In this document: positions 8,177 through 16,074 of the stretch, piece by piece
Layout: every line of letters starts with the position of its first letter
Position numbering within the stretch: the first letter of the stretch is position 1
DNA from: Bradyrhizobium sp. NAS80.1
GTDB taxonomy: Bacteria; Pseudomonadota; Alphaproteobacteria; Rhizobiales; Xanthobacteraceae
Assembly: GCF_001908205.1 (NCBI RefSeq)
Contig: NZ_LGHL01000070.1
Span: 1-39,890, forward strand
Length of the DNA stretch: 39,890 bases
Reading direction: 5' to 3'
Program-made: the position numbers and the translations under genes
The notes under the pieces: model-generated
Told to the model about the DNA's origin: nothing
What the model saw: the letters and a program-made list of their open reading frames with translations, nothing else
Databases searched by the model: none

Positions 8177-9207
8177 CCAAGACGCCGCCTGACGTTCATT
8201 CTAAGCGCCCCATCCCGCACAGCAGGCTTAATTCGATTTGGTCCGAGTTCGTGACCGCGAAGCGAGCATTTCTGTCCGCGCTCCTGCTTTGTTCTTCGGC
8301 GCTCGGTGGGTGCGCGACCTACATTCCGCCGGAGATCAGCTATGACGCGGAAGTCCCTGCGCTGCCGACGCCTCCAGCGCCTCTGGACGATAGGTCGCCA
8401 CCGCTTCACGCTCCGCCGCTCTGGAAGCCGGCTCTGGGCGGTAAGTCGGGAGGGAAGGAAGAGCCCGAGCCCGTGAGCCGAGTTGAGACGGCAAACAGTG
8501 CAGCCCGCGTCGAACCGCGCAAGCGGGGGTATTTTAACGCAGCTCAGATCTACGCCTATAGCCCAGGGGCGCTGTACCAGGTTTACGCCGCACCGGGGCA
8601 GATCACGGATATCGCACTCGAGGAAGGGGAGCAGTTGACCGGATCAGGGCCGATCGCGGCCGGCGACACCGTGCGCTGGGTCGTGGGCGATACCGAGAGT
8701 GGGACTGGTGACACGCGACGCGTCCATATCCTGGTCAAGCCGACTCGCGCATCGGTCGAGACCAATCTTGTCGTCAATACCGACCGGCGTACCTACCTGA
8801 TCGAGCTCCGTTCCCGCGAGCGCCCATACATGCCATCTGTTGCCTGGTACTATCCGGAAACAGTACGCGAACGATCGCGTTCGGTCACTCTCAGACCCGT
8901 TATTCCGAATCCGGCGCAGCGTATCTCTCGCTACGCGATTGAAGGGGACAGCCCACCGTGGCGGCCGCTTGCCGCATATGACGATGGCCGTAAGGTCTAT
9001 GTCGAATTTCCGCAGGGGATCGTGCAAGGTGAGATGCCTCCGCTCTTCGTCATCGGCCCTGACGGCAAGACCGAGCTCGTCAATTATCGCGCCTACGGTA
9101 ACGTGTTGATCGTCGATCGGCTGTTTGCGGCCGCCGAACTCCGGCTCGGCAGGGAGCACCAGCAGAAGGTCAGGATTGTCAGGACTGACGGGAGGCCGTC
9201 GTCATGA
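8173..9207 (+). CDS. trbG: TrbG outer-membrane-associated conjugal protein (VirB9-like)
   Basis: TrbG is the VirB9-type protein that helps form the outer-membrane core complex. The frame is 344 aa from a GTG overlapping the trbF stop. A second in-frame GTG at 8251 would give a shorter, cleaner lipoprotein signal ('MTAKRAFLSALLLCSSALGG' before the Cys of 'LGGC'), so the true start is uncertain. A Pro-rich linker ('LPTPPAPLDDRSPPL') follows. The VirB9 domain includes 'GALYQVYAAPGQITDIALEE', 'VHILVKPTRASVETNLVVNT', 'YLIELRS' and 'MPSVAWYYP', and ends 'DGKTELVNYRAYGNVLIVDR'. The stop overlaps trbI by four bases. Confidence 0.92.
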   Translation: MTKTPPDVHSKRPIPHSRLNSIWSEFVTAKRAFLSALLLCSSALGGCATYIPPEISYDAEVPALPTPPAPLDDRSPPLHAPPLWKPALGGKSGGKEEPEPVSRVETANSAARVEPRKRGYFNAAQIYAYSPGALYQVYAAPGQITDIALEEGEQLTGSGPIAAGDTVRWVVGDTESGTGDTRRVHILVKPTRASVETNLVVNTDRRTYLIELRSRERPYMPSVAWYYPETVRERSRSVTLRPVIPNPAQRISRYAIEGDSPPWRPLAAYDDGRKVYVEFPQGIVQGEMPPLFVIGPDGKTELVNYRAYGNVLIVDRLFAAAELRLGREHQQKVRIVRTDGRPSS

Positions 9208-10415
9208 ATATCCGGAATGGAAACGATCACGAGCAAGCGATTCCGCCAGAGAAACAAGAGGAGCAGTCCAGAAGCTTTCGCTTGAGAGCCGAGCATCCGC
9301 GCGTGACACGGTTGTCACGGAAAGTCCTGGCTGGAGTGAGCGCGATCGCCCTGCTTCTCATCGGCGGGGCCGTGCTGTGGTCGCTGCAGAACAATCGTCC
9401 CCGAAAGCAGGTGGCCGATGAGCTTTACAGCACTGACCATCACAATGTTGCCGACGGCATTACGACGCTGCCAAAGGACTACGCTGGGATTCCACGCCAG
9501 GCGATCCCGCAGCTTGGTCCGCCGCTCCCCGGGGACCTTGGTCGACCGATCCTTGCTGCTCAGGGTCAGTCGCAGACGATCGGCGCTGATCCGGACCAGC
9601 AGCGCCGGGACCAAGAGACCGAAGCAGCCCGTATCAGCCATTTGTTCGCTTCGACCAATGGGCGAGAGGTGCGTCCGCCTGACGCTACGGCTCTGGGGAG
9701 CGACCGCGGCGTGCCACCGAGCCCACTGAGCACTAGCGACGACGGATTTGCGCAGAACGGTCAGGACAGGAAGCTTGCCTTCGTGAACGCATCTGTGGAT
9801 CGCCGCACGGCAAGTCCTGACCGTATCATCCGGCCGGCTTCACCGTATCTCGTGCAGGCCGGCACCGTCATTCCAGGTGCCCTGATAACTGGGATCAGAT
9901 CGGACCTTCCAGGTCAGATCACCGCGCAGGTGACAGAAAACGTATACGACACGCCCACTGGTCGGTTCTTGTTAGTGCCTCAGGGTGCGCGACTTATCGG
10001 GACCTACGACAGCCAGGTCGCGTTCGGGCAATCACGAGTGCTGCTAGTTTGGACCAGGTTATTTATGCCCAACGGTCGCTCCATTGTGCTCGAGCGACAG
10101 CCGGGAGCCGATGCCGCGGGCTATTCCGGCCTTGAGGATGAGGTCGACAACCACTGGAAGGAATTGCTGGGAGCGGCGGCGCTCTCGACGCTGCTCGCAA
10201 TCGGGACCGAGGTGAATTCGGGAAGCGACATAAACAATACGAACGGCGCACTGATCCAAGCTTTACGCCGCGAGGCAGGCGATTCCGCCAACCAGGTCGG
10301 TCAACAGCTCGTCCGGCGTAGTCTGAACATCCAACCAACACTGACAGTGCGGCCGGGCTTCCCGGTGCGAGTGATCGTCAATCGTGATCTCGTCCTTGAG
10401 CCGTACAGAGGATGA
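9204..10415 (+). CDS. trbI: TrbI conjugal transfer protein (VirB10-like)
   Basis: TrbI is the VirB10-type protein that spans from inner to outer membrane in the secretion channel. The 403-aa protein has a charged cytoplasmic N terminus, one transmembrane helix ('GVSAIALLLIGGAVLWSL'), a long Pro/Gln-rich periplasmic linker, and a C-terminal beta domain with 'PYLVQAGTVIPGALITGIRS', 'YDTPTGRFLLVPQGARLIGT' and 'RPGFPVRVIVNRDLVLEPY', all family signatures. It is the last recognised trb gene. There is no trbH, as is common in rhizobial operons. DUF2274 follows 7 bases downstream. Confidence 0.93.
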   Translation: MNIRNGNDHEQAIPPEKQEEQSRSFRLRAEHPRVTRLSRKVLAGVSAIALLLIGGAVLWSLQNNRPRKQVADELYSTDHHNVADGITTLPKDYAGIPRQAIPQLGPPLPGDLGRPILAAQGQSQTIGADPDQQRRDQETEAARISHLFASTNGREVRPPDATALGSDRGVPPSPLSTSDDGFAQNGQDRKLAFVNASVDRRTASPDRIIRPASPYLVQAGTVIPGALITGIRSDLPGQITAQVTENVYDTPTGRFLLVPQGARLIGTYDSQVAFGQSRVLLVWTRLFMPNGRSIVLERQPGADAAGYSGLEDEVDNHWKELLGAAALSTLLAIGTEVNSGSDINNTNGALIQALRREAGDSANQVGQQLVRRSLNIQPTLTVRPGFPVRVIVNRDLVLEPYRG

Positions 10416-10422
10416 CTAACAG

Positions 10423-10662
10423 ATGGCAAAGCTGAAAATCGCGGCGCTTCAAGACGACAAACCGGTAAAGGTGAATACCGAGTTACCCGCGGCGGTCCAT
10501 AGAGATCTCGTCGCTTACGCCGAAGCATTGGCGCGACAGACAGGTCAAGCCGTAGACCCTGGAAAGTTGATCGCGCCCATGCTCGCGCGATTCATGGCCA
10601 CGGATCGTGCCTTTTCGAAGCGGCGTCATGCGTCTCAATCACCCGACGCTAGCGAAGGATAG
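10423..10662 (+). CDS. DUF2274 family small protein downstream of trbI
   Basis: This 79-aa protein begins 'MAKLKIAALQDDKPVKVNTE' and contains 'LPAAVHRDLVAYAEALARQT' and 'KLIAPMLARFMATDRAFSK', which I recognise as the DUF2274 pattern often found directly behind trbI in alphaproteobacterial elements. The central part resembles a ribbon-helix-helix-like segment, so it may bind DNA, but the function is not established. It is in the same transcription direction as the trb operon, and its 3' end overlaps the convergent LysR gene by 28 bases. Confidence 0.8.
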   Translation: MAKLKIAALQDDKPVKVNTELPAAVHRDLVAYAEALARQTGQAVDPGKLIAPMLARFMATDRAFSKRRHASQSPDASEG

Positions 10663-11573
10663 CGTTCCGTCAAGAGTTTGAGAAAGCCTTCCAAGGCTGG
10701 ATTGTCGTTATCGCGCCGCCAATGCGCCGAAAAATCAAACCGTGTCGACCCGCTCCCATCGCGCAATTCGCGATAGACTAGCCCGGCGAAGCTTGCACCA
10801 ATATCTGATTCCAGGACTAAGCTAATCCCAAGCTTCATGCTAACGAGGCTTTTAATGATGCTTCGGCTGACGTCGTGGCGCTCGATCCTGGGGCGATCTC
10901 CAGGAGAAACAAGCTTTGAAATCAGGAGATCCTCGAATTCGCGTCCGGGATCGTGCTGGCTCAATAGAATGGTCTCGTTCCGGAGGTCCGTCCAATAGAT
11001 CGTGCTTCGAGCGGCCAATGGATGATCTTCCGCCAAGGAGATCAGGATACGCTCACTCCAGAGGGGGCGGACCTTACTGTCGGATAGGGGCGCCTCCCCA
11101 GTTACGACCAGAATATCGACCGTGCCGTTTCGCAGTGCAGTCGCCAGCCTTGTTCGCGACCGCTCGATCGTTGCGAATTCTATCAAGGGAAATCGGCTTT
11201 TGAATTCTATCAGCGTGGCTCGCAGGTTTCCCGCGGAAATGGAGGTACAAAAGCCGATCGACAAGTGGCCGGCTTCGCCCCGGCCATTCGACTTTGCTGT
11301 TGCGACCAGCACGTCGACCTGCTCCAAAATTAGCCTAGCCATCCTCAGAACTCTTCGCCCGGCCGGCGTTGGCTTCACCCCTCCGCCTGAGCGCTCGAAT
11401 ACGGTAACGCCGATCCGATCCTCAAGCTGGCGAATTGATCGGCTCAGGATTGAGTGTCGAATGGAAAGCAACTCGGCGGCTTGCCGAATACTCCCGTAAT
11501 CTGCGGCTGCGACTGCAAACCCGAGTTGCCTCAGATCAACCGGTTGGATGCGGAATACTCGTGGCTGGTCCAT
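10635..11573 (-). CDS. LysR-family transcriptional regulator, convergent with the trb operon
   Basis: The preferred start is the ATG at 11573 ('MDQPRVFRIQPVDLRQLGFA'), giving 312 aa. The frame is open further upstream but that stretch is Pro/Ser/Thr-rich and not LysR-like. The N-terminal winged helix includes 'SIRQAAELLSIRHSILSRSI' and 'RQLEDRIGVTVFERSGGGVK'. The rest is the periplasmic-binding-like effector domain. LysR genes facing the end of trb operons occur in related elements as I recall, so it may belong to the conjugative element rather than to the catabolic genes; this is inference. A CGCTGC-GG-GCAGCG dyad lies about 40 bases upstream at 11610-11623 and might be an autoregulatory site. 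Confidence 0.88.
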   Translation of the reverse strand: MDQPRVFRIQPVDLRQLGFAVAAADYGSIRQAAELLSIRHSILSRSIRQLEDRIGVTVFERSGGGVKPTPAGRRVLRMARLILEQVDVLVATAKSNGRGEAGHLSIGFCTSISAGNLRATLIEFKSRFPLIEFATIERSRTRLATALRNGTVDILVVTGEAPLSDSKVRPLWSERILISLAEDHPLAARSTIYWTDLRNETILLSQHDPGREFEDLLISKLVSPGDRPRIERHDVSRSIIKSLVSMKLGISLVLESDIGASFAGLVYRELRDGSGSTRFDFSAHWRRDNDNPALEGFLKLLTERYPSLASGD

Positions 11574-11829
11574 TATCTCGTTCTCCGAGCAGGCGGACGC
11601 ATCGTGTCGCGCTGCGGGCAGCGAAGTTCTTGAGGGTTGACGGAGAGGGCGGCGTGTGCACGACGGTGTGCGCCGGGAGGTCAAGAAAGATCCAGTGACG
11701 GCCAACGTGGGCAGGGATTGAGAAGTGGGACAGGGCGGTGTTTGGCGTCGCGCATGACAGAATTCTAAAGGGCAGGGAAGATATGCCGGCAATGGGTGCG
11801 TTGACGTCAATCGTCACAGGTTTGCGCCC

Positions 11830-12039
11830 TCATCGCGCCTTCACGAAGCTCCGCGGGTCAGAGCGAACAATCCATGCGGGGGGTGGTAGCGCTCTAGCGC
11901 TTGGTGCTCGCGGCAGCGCAAGATAGGCGAAGGAGCAGAGGTTGAGGGCTGAGGCCGCTTCGGCCATAGCCTGTCTGAGGTCCTGCGGACTACTGCTCTC
12001 GATCAGCCCGTCAACGAAAACCTGAAAAGTGCGACGCAT
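11830..12039 (-). pseudogene. Remnant 1 of a LuxR/TraR-type autoinducer-binding regulator
   Basis: This 69-residue open frame starts 'MRRTFQVFVDGLIESSSPQD' and continues 'LRQAMAEAASALNLCSFAYL' and 'ALPRAP', matching the N terminus of the LuxR-type signal-binding domain. It then departs into 'PPPAWIVRSDPRSF' (a plausible echo of the 'YPxAW' motif) and stops. The rest of the ligand domain and the whole C-terminal HTH are absent, so it cannot be a working regulator. It lies about 75 bases downstream of a second, similar fragment in the same orientation. No luxI-type synthase is visible in the window. Confidence 0.6.
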
Positions 12040-12115
12040 TCTGGCTTCTCAGCGTCCAGGAGTGTTTCTATCTGCGTTGGAGTGTTCCCAAATCGTCTCC
12101 GAAACGGGGGCGAAC

Positions 12116-12388
12116 TTAGCGGCGCGACTCCTCCAAGAACCCATCGAAAGCTTGAGGATCACTTATCGCCTGAACATTCGCAGGATCGAACCGCTCATTA
12201 CGGCGTCGTAAATAGTATGCGGACCAGTTTGCTGGATAGATCGAGATTAGCGTGGGTGCGCTGTTCGATTTATCGAAAAGAGCAAGATAAGTACAACAGG
12301 ATGGTTCAAGCGCAGCAGAGGTCTGCCAGGCTTCATTTGAGAGCCGATAGGTGTCATGCTTTTCGTTCAGAATACGATTTAATTCCAT
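12116..12388 (-). pseudogene. Remnant 2 of a LuxR/TraR-type autoinducer-binding regulator
   Basis: The informative part runs from an ATG at 12388 ('MELNRILNEKHDTYRL') through 'CCTYLALFDKSNSAPTLISI' and 'YPANWSAYYLRRRNERFDP' to 'DPQAFDGFLEESRR' and a stop. The 'ISIYPANWSAYYLRRRNERF' block matches the conserved 'STYP-W---Y-----RFDP' region of LuxR/TraR autoinducer-binding domains. The remaining half of the domain and the HTH are missing. Together with remnant 1 it looks like two decayed copies, or one gene broken and rearranged, of the quorum-sensing activator that commonly controls trb/tra transfer genes. Confidence 0.62.
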
Positions 12389-12461
12389 GTCGGCATCACT
12401 TTTCCCGGCTTCTTGCTTGGTAACAGGTACCATAAGTTTTTTTTGCTCAAAGCAATTCGTC

Positions 12462-13202
12462 TCAATAGTCGCTGTCTGACTCGCGCTCGGATGGCGTTCC
12501 AAGTTTCCAGTAGCCAGACGTGTGCATTGCTGCTCGGGAAATTCCACAACCACTAGTCAGAAACGTTCGCAGCCGTCGGACGACGTTACCCTCTGCCGCG
12601 AGGAAGATTTGTCCGAGCCAGCAAGACCAGTCCAGGGAGCGTATCCGTCTCTCTAACTCCAACCCAGGTTGTCCCGTTTCACCGCGATGGATCCAATTGA
12701 CAACAAGGTCTGGCAAGTCAGGAGTAGCTTGCTCTTCGCGGGAGTCCTGGACTTCCAGAAGGGCTTCAATGCGTGGCAGCTTCGGACGGCTTTCCAGAAT
12801 TGCGAGGATTGCTGGAAGGGCGGTTTCATCACCAGCCAAAACCAGCCGCGGCGCATCGTCGGAAACGCGAAATTGGCTCTGCGGAGCTCCAAGTTGCGCG
12901 TGCATGCCGACCTGTGCCTGTTCGGCCCAGGTAGCAAGAGGTCCGTCGCCATGTCGGACGAAGTCAATCTCCAAGCGAGCGTTCGATCGATCGAAGCGCC
13001 GGATGGTATAGGGGCGTCCCTCCGGCTCTGCGCGGCCAGGCACGGGCACGAAGACCTTGACCCATTGTCCCGGTCGGTCGGTTTCGAAGGTTCGCAGGCT
13101 TTCGCCGGATACCACAATCCGGCGCATTCGTGGAGTGAGGTCGATCACCTGCGTCACCTCGACGGTTCGCAGAAAGCGATCTTTGCTGAGATTGTTCGCC
13201 AA
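12462..13202 (-). CDS. Siderophore-interacting FAD-binding protein (ferric-siderophore reductase type)
   Basis: The protein belongs to the siderophore-interacting protein family, cytoplasmic flavoproteins that reduce imported ferric siderophores. Features are 'FLRTVEVTQVIDLTPRMRRI', the FAD-site motif 'EGRPYTIRRFD', 'FVRHGDGPLATWAEQAQVG', 'LVLAGDETALPAILAILE' (NAD(P)H-side loop) and the C-terminal 'TSGYWKLG'. The frame is open to 13463 but overlaps the aldolase gene. No ATG lies in the plausible N-terminal region, so I place the start at a TTG (13202; about 246 aa); a GTG at 13157 is the alternative. The missing ATG may mean N-terminal damage. It lies downstream of the aldolase gene, on the same strand. 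Confidence 0.75.
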   Translation of the reverse strand: MANNLSKDRFLRTVEVTQVIDLTPRMRRIVVSGESLRTFETDRPGQWVKVFVPVPGRAEPEGRPYTIRRFDRSNARLEIDFVRHGDGPLATWAEQAQVGMHAQLGAPQSQFRVSDDAPRLVLAGDETALPAILAILESRPKLPRIEALLEVQDSREEQATPDLPDLVVNWIHRGETGQPGLELERRIRSLDWSCWLGQIFLAAEGNVVRRLRTFLTSGCGISRAAMHTSGYWKLGTPSERESDSDY

Positions 13203-13276
13203 TTTTGTTCTCGCTGCGACTGCATCATCAAGCGACCGCGAGCAAAGCGCTTCGTGGTTGCTGTATGAAAAATGGA

Positions 13277-14014
13277 TTATCCGGGGAAGGTTTGCCCTTC
13301 TGCTGAACGGCGCCGGAGACCGTCCGCTTTGCGTTTGTAAAATGACCAGAAGTTCTCCACGAGATTGGGATCCAAAATCTGCTCCCTCTTGGCGGCAAGC
13401 TCCGACCTGGGCGTAGCGACATACCTTTGGTGGGTCTTGAGCAATTCCATCTGCGACCGGCAAGCGCGTTCCAAGAAAACGCCCATCAAGGTCGCTTCCG
13501 GGATAGTGGCGCCGGCGAAGAGAACCCCATGATTGCGCAGCAGAAGCGTCGAGGTGCCACCGAGCGCTGCCGCGAGGCTCGCTCCAAGCTCTTGGGTATC
13601 GATCAGACCTCGAGTCTCATCGAAACGTGCGACTTCGTTTCCCAGAAATGCCGCCTCGTTTGTCACCGCCTCTAGCTCGACGTCCATGGACGAAAACAGG
13701 GTCGCGTAGAAAGGATGGCTGTGGCCAACTGCGTTGACGTCTGGCCGAGCGCGCAGGACCTCTGTGTGGATCGGCCATTCCTTGTGAATCCGTCCCTCTC
13801 CGGCGACGCGCCGGCCATCGAAATCGATTAGAACGAAATCTTCCGGTCCATCGACCTCTCCCAGTCCAATGCCTGATCTCTTCATCCACACGCCGCGATC
13901 CTGCGGGTCTCGAAGCGAGAGATGGCCAAGGGTCATATCGGCGTGGCCTTCGGCGTGGAGGATGCGGCAGCCCGCGGCTGCCTCAATCAGATCTTCGTAA
14001 GGAATATCCTTCAT
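13277..14014 (-). CDS. Class II aldolase/adducin family protein (possible aromatic-acid decarboxylase)
   Basis: The start at 14014 ('MKDIPYEDLIEAAAGCRILH') is chosen for the GGAGA six bases upstream; the frame upstream of it is not family-like. The 245-aa product has the class II aldolase fold: 'GHADMTLGHLSLRDP', the acidic 'GLGEVDGPEDFVLID', the metal-binding 'VGHSHPFYATLFS' and a further His in 'LLLRNHGVLFAG'. Members cleave sugar phosphates, but the family also contains aromatic and ring-cleavage-product decarboxylases such as 3,4-dihydroxyphthalate decarboxylase. Its closeness to aromatic-catabolism genes favours the second type. That assignment is inference; the family itself is clear. 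Confidence 0.85.
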   Translation of the reverse strand: MKDIPYEDLIEAAAGCRILHAEGHADMTLGHLSLRDPQDRGVWMKRSGIGLGEVDGPEDFVLIDFDGRRVAGEGRIHKEWPIHTEVLRARPDVNAVGHSHPFYATLFSSMDVELEAVTNEAAFLGNEVARFDETRGLIDTQELGASLAAALGGTSTLLLRNHGVLFAGATIPEATLMGVFLERACRSQMELLKTHQRYVATPRSELAAKREQILDPNLVENFWSFYKRKADGLRRRSAEGQTFPG

Positions 14015-14261
14015 GTCGTTTCTCCAGATTTGATCGATGATGCTTTCGGCAATGCGTGGGTGGTAAAACAGCGCGCCCGCCGCGCTGGCTCTTTCCCAGC
14101 AGGAAGAGCCTGATGTCCGCATCGTTGAATCTTGTCACGGCTATTTGCCGCTCGGCCAGGGATGTCGGGAAGTGCAATTGTTGAAAGTTAAATTTGCGTC
14201 AAACGCAATCTTGCGGGAGCGGAGCGCACGGAGAAGTACCAAGCCTCGATGCAAGTTATCG

Positions 14262-14483
14262 AATTCTCTCAATGCGCGGCTCTACGAGGGTTCATGGCAG
14301 GTAGGCCTGCGTGGTGAGACGCCGACGCTGGCCGATTTCTGCCTCATGCTGCAGCTTGCCATTGCGAGGCGCTTCGGCATCTACCCCAGAGCACTGCCAC
14401 GGCGGCTCAAGGCGGAGACCGCGGCGCTCGCGATGAGGGCGTTTGCTTTCGCCGCCTCGGACGGGCGGCTCGATGCGGACTAG
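14262..14483 (+). pseudogene. C-terminal fragment of a GST-type maleylpyruvate/maleylacetoacetate isomerase
   Basis: Within a 112-codon open frame only the last ~70 residues look real: 'LNARLYEGSWQVGLRGETPT', 'LADFCLMLQLAIARRFGIYP', 'AALAMRAFAFAA' and 'RLDAD'. The 'GETPTLADFCLMLQ---ARRFG' pattern is the C-terminal helical domain of zeta-class GSTs (NagL/MaiA). The thioredoxin-fold half with the glutathione site is missing and the preceding ~40 codons are unrelated, so this is a dead fragment. It is significant because maleylpyruvate isomerase is the step before fumarylpyruvate hydrolase, which is encoded 5 kb downstream. Confidence 0.6.
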
Positions 14484-14777
14484 ATTGATATCGTTCGCCA
14501 TGGCTGCGGTCTATACCGCGCCGCATTGTACATTCTGCTCCCGCCGATCGCGATCCACATCTATCGCCGCATCGGCGCTACGACTATCCGCGCTGATCAC
14601 CTTCGACCGTTCCACAGCCTGTCAAACGAAGCAACAATCATTTGCGGCTTTTGCAATCGACACCCCGTGGTCAGTCAACTTATCGTTCCGCAGAACAGTA
14701 GCGGCCATGCCGATGCGGCTTGGGTTGCCCTCGGGCCGGTCAGCACAGGCAGCACCATAAACGTGGGAGGACATGCG
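14484..14777. other. Upstream region of the ABC transporter operon
   Basis: No gene is recognised between the GST remnant and the binding-protein start. The open frame that runs through it is continuous with the binding-protein gene but encodes no domain. It contains the LysR-type dyad at 14642-14656 and probably the operon promoter; I cannot place -35/-10 boxes with confidence. Confidence 0.4.
14642..14656. promoter_or_regulatory. LysR-type box TTGC-N7-GCAA upstream of the transporter operon
   Basis: TTGC GGCTTTT GCAA is a four-base dyad with the T-N11-A geometry of LysR-type operators, 121 bases upstream of the binding-protein start. The same half-sites and spacing recur at 20156-20172 in the divergent catabolic promoter. 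The regulator is probably the LysR protein at 22271-23158, but this is inference. Confidence 0.45.
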
Positions 14778-15983
14778 TTGAAACGGACGGCGCTTCTGCT
14801 CGCGATATCGTTCGCGATCGCGGGCTTTTCCGGCTCTAGTGGCCAAGGGGCCGAGAACAAGATCAGAGTCGGCTGGGCGATCTCAAAGACGGGGTCTAAC
14901 TCAATCGCCGTTGCCACAAGCTTGCTGCCGAACTACCGAATGTGGGTCAACGACATCAATGCCGCTGGCGGATTGTCTCTCAAGAATGGCAGGCGGGCGC
15001 TCGTCGAGGTCGTTGAGTATGACGACCGCTCCAACTCGGAAGAAGCTGTCCGCGCGATTGAGCGTCTCATCACTCAAGATAAGGTGGACATCGTCTTGCC
15101 ACCACTGGGGACGGCGCTCAACCTGGCAGTCGCACCGACGCTAGCGAAGTACGGATATCCCTTTCTCGGCGTAACGGCCACAACGGATCTGGCCCCTGAG
15201 CTAGTCAAGCGCTGGCCAAACGCCTTCTTCTTCATCGGAACCGGCTCGCAATATGGCGAGGGCTTGCTCACCCTGTTGGAGCAAGAGCGTAAGTCCGGGG
15301 AGCTCGGTAACAAGGTGGCCATGATCTATGCCGCCGATGCTTTTGGCGTTGACCTTTCCATGGCCGCCAGGAAGCTGATGGCGAGGTATGGCTTCGATCT
15401 GGTCTACGACAAGAGCTATCCGGTCGGCATACGCGACATGGTTCCGATCCTCAGCGAGATCAAGGATCGTGCCCCGGACATTTTTCTATGCTTTTCCTAT
15501 CCGCCCGACACCTTGCTCGTGACCGACCAGGCGATCATTGCTGGCTTCAACCCCAAAGTATTCTATACTGGCGTCGGAACGCAGTACCCGGCCTACAGAC
15601 AGCGCTTCGGACACAATATTGACGGAGTGATGGGGCCAGGCGGAATCGATGCCGACAACTCCGAAATTCAGCGGTACTTCAGGCGGATCAACGAGACCAG
15701 CGGAGGGGATACCGATCGCTTTGCGGCGCCGGTGGTCTATGTTGGTCTGCAGGTGCTTCAGCAGGCGATCGAGCACGTCGGGTCGATCGATCGCTCGGCC
15801 ATCATTCAGGATATGAAGACCGCGCACTTCGCCACAATCTTCGGCGACGTCACTCTTGGCGACCAGCAGCTTGCGAAGCGCTGGCTGGTGGGACAGTGGC
15901 AGGATGGCGAGTTCAAGGGTATTGCGCCGGCCGATGTTAATGGTGCCAACAAACCAGTCATCCCGAAGCCGGCCTGGAAATAG
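14778..15983 (+). CDS. ABC transporter substrate-binding protein (branched-chain amino acid/aromatic type)
   Basis: This is a type I periplasmic binding protein (Peripla_BP_6/LivJ-like) for the transporter encoded downstream. The start is a TTG at 14778, chosen because GGGAGG lies eight bases upstream and the product then begins with a proper signal sequence ('MKRTALLLAISFAIAGFSGS'). The mature part has 'KIRVGWAISKTGSNSIAVAT', 'WVNDINAAGGL', 'VVEYDDRSNSEEAVRAIERL', 'PFLGVTATTDLAPELVKRWP' and 'NAFFFIGTGSQYGEGLLTLL'. The length is 401 aa, normal. The nearby hydroxylase and hydrolase suggest the ligand is an aromatic or related acid rather than leucine; this is inference. Confidence 0.85.
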   Translation: MKRTALLLAISFAIAGFSGSSGQGAENKIRVGWAISKTGSNSIAVATSLLPNYRMWVNDINAAGGLSLKNGRRALVEVVEYDDRSNSEEAVRAIERLITQDKVDIVLPPLGTALNLAVAPTLAKYGYPFLGVTATTDLAPELVKRWPNAFFFIGTGSQYGEGLLTLLEQERKSGELGNKVAMIYAADAFGVDLSMAARKLMARYGFDLVYDKSYPVGIRDMVPILSEIKDRAPDIFLCFSYPPDTLLVTDQAIIAGFNPKVFYTGVGTQYPAYRQRFGHNIDGVMGPGGIDADNSEIQRYFRRINETSGGDTDRFAAPVVYVGLQVLQQAIEHVGSIDRSAIIQDMKTAHFATIFGDVTLGDQQLAKRWLVGQWQDGEFKGIAPADVNGANKPVIPKPAWK

Positions 15984-16074
15984 CTTTTGACGCAGCATCG
16001 GCCACACAGCGGGCTGCATGCGTCGCCCGTGAATCTATTGCAATCAAGTCGGCAGTCTTGGGAGAGAACCCGAA

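Noticed and set aside
11536..11817. 93-codon minus-strand frame upstream of the first LysR gene
   Set aside because: No family recognised, overlaps the LysR start, and no ribosome site; probably non-coding upstream DNA.
12437..12444. T8 tract downstream of the siderophore-interacting gene considered as a terminator
   Set aside because: It is an A-run on the coding strand of that gene and no stem precedes it.
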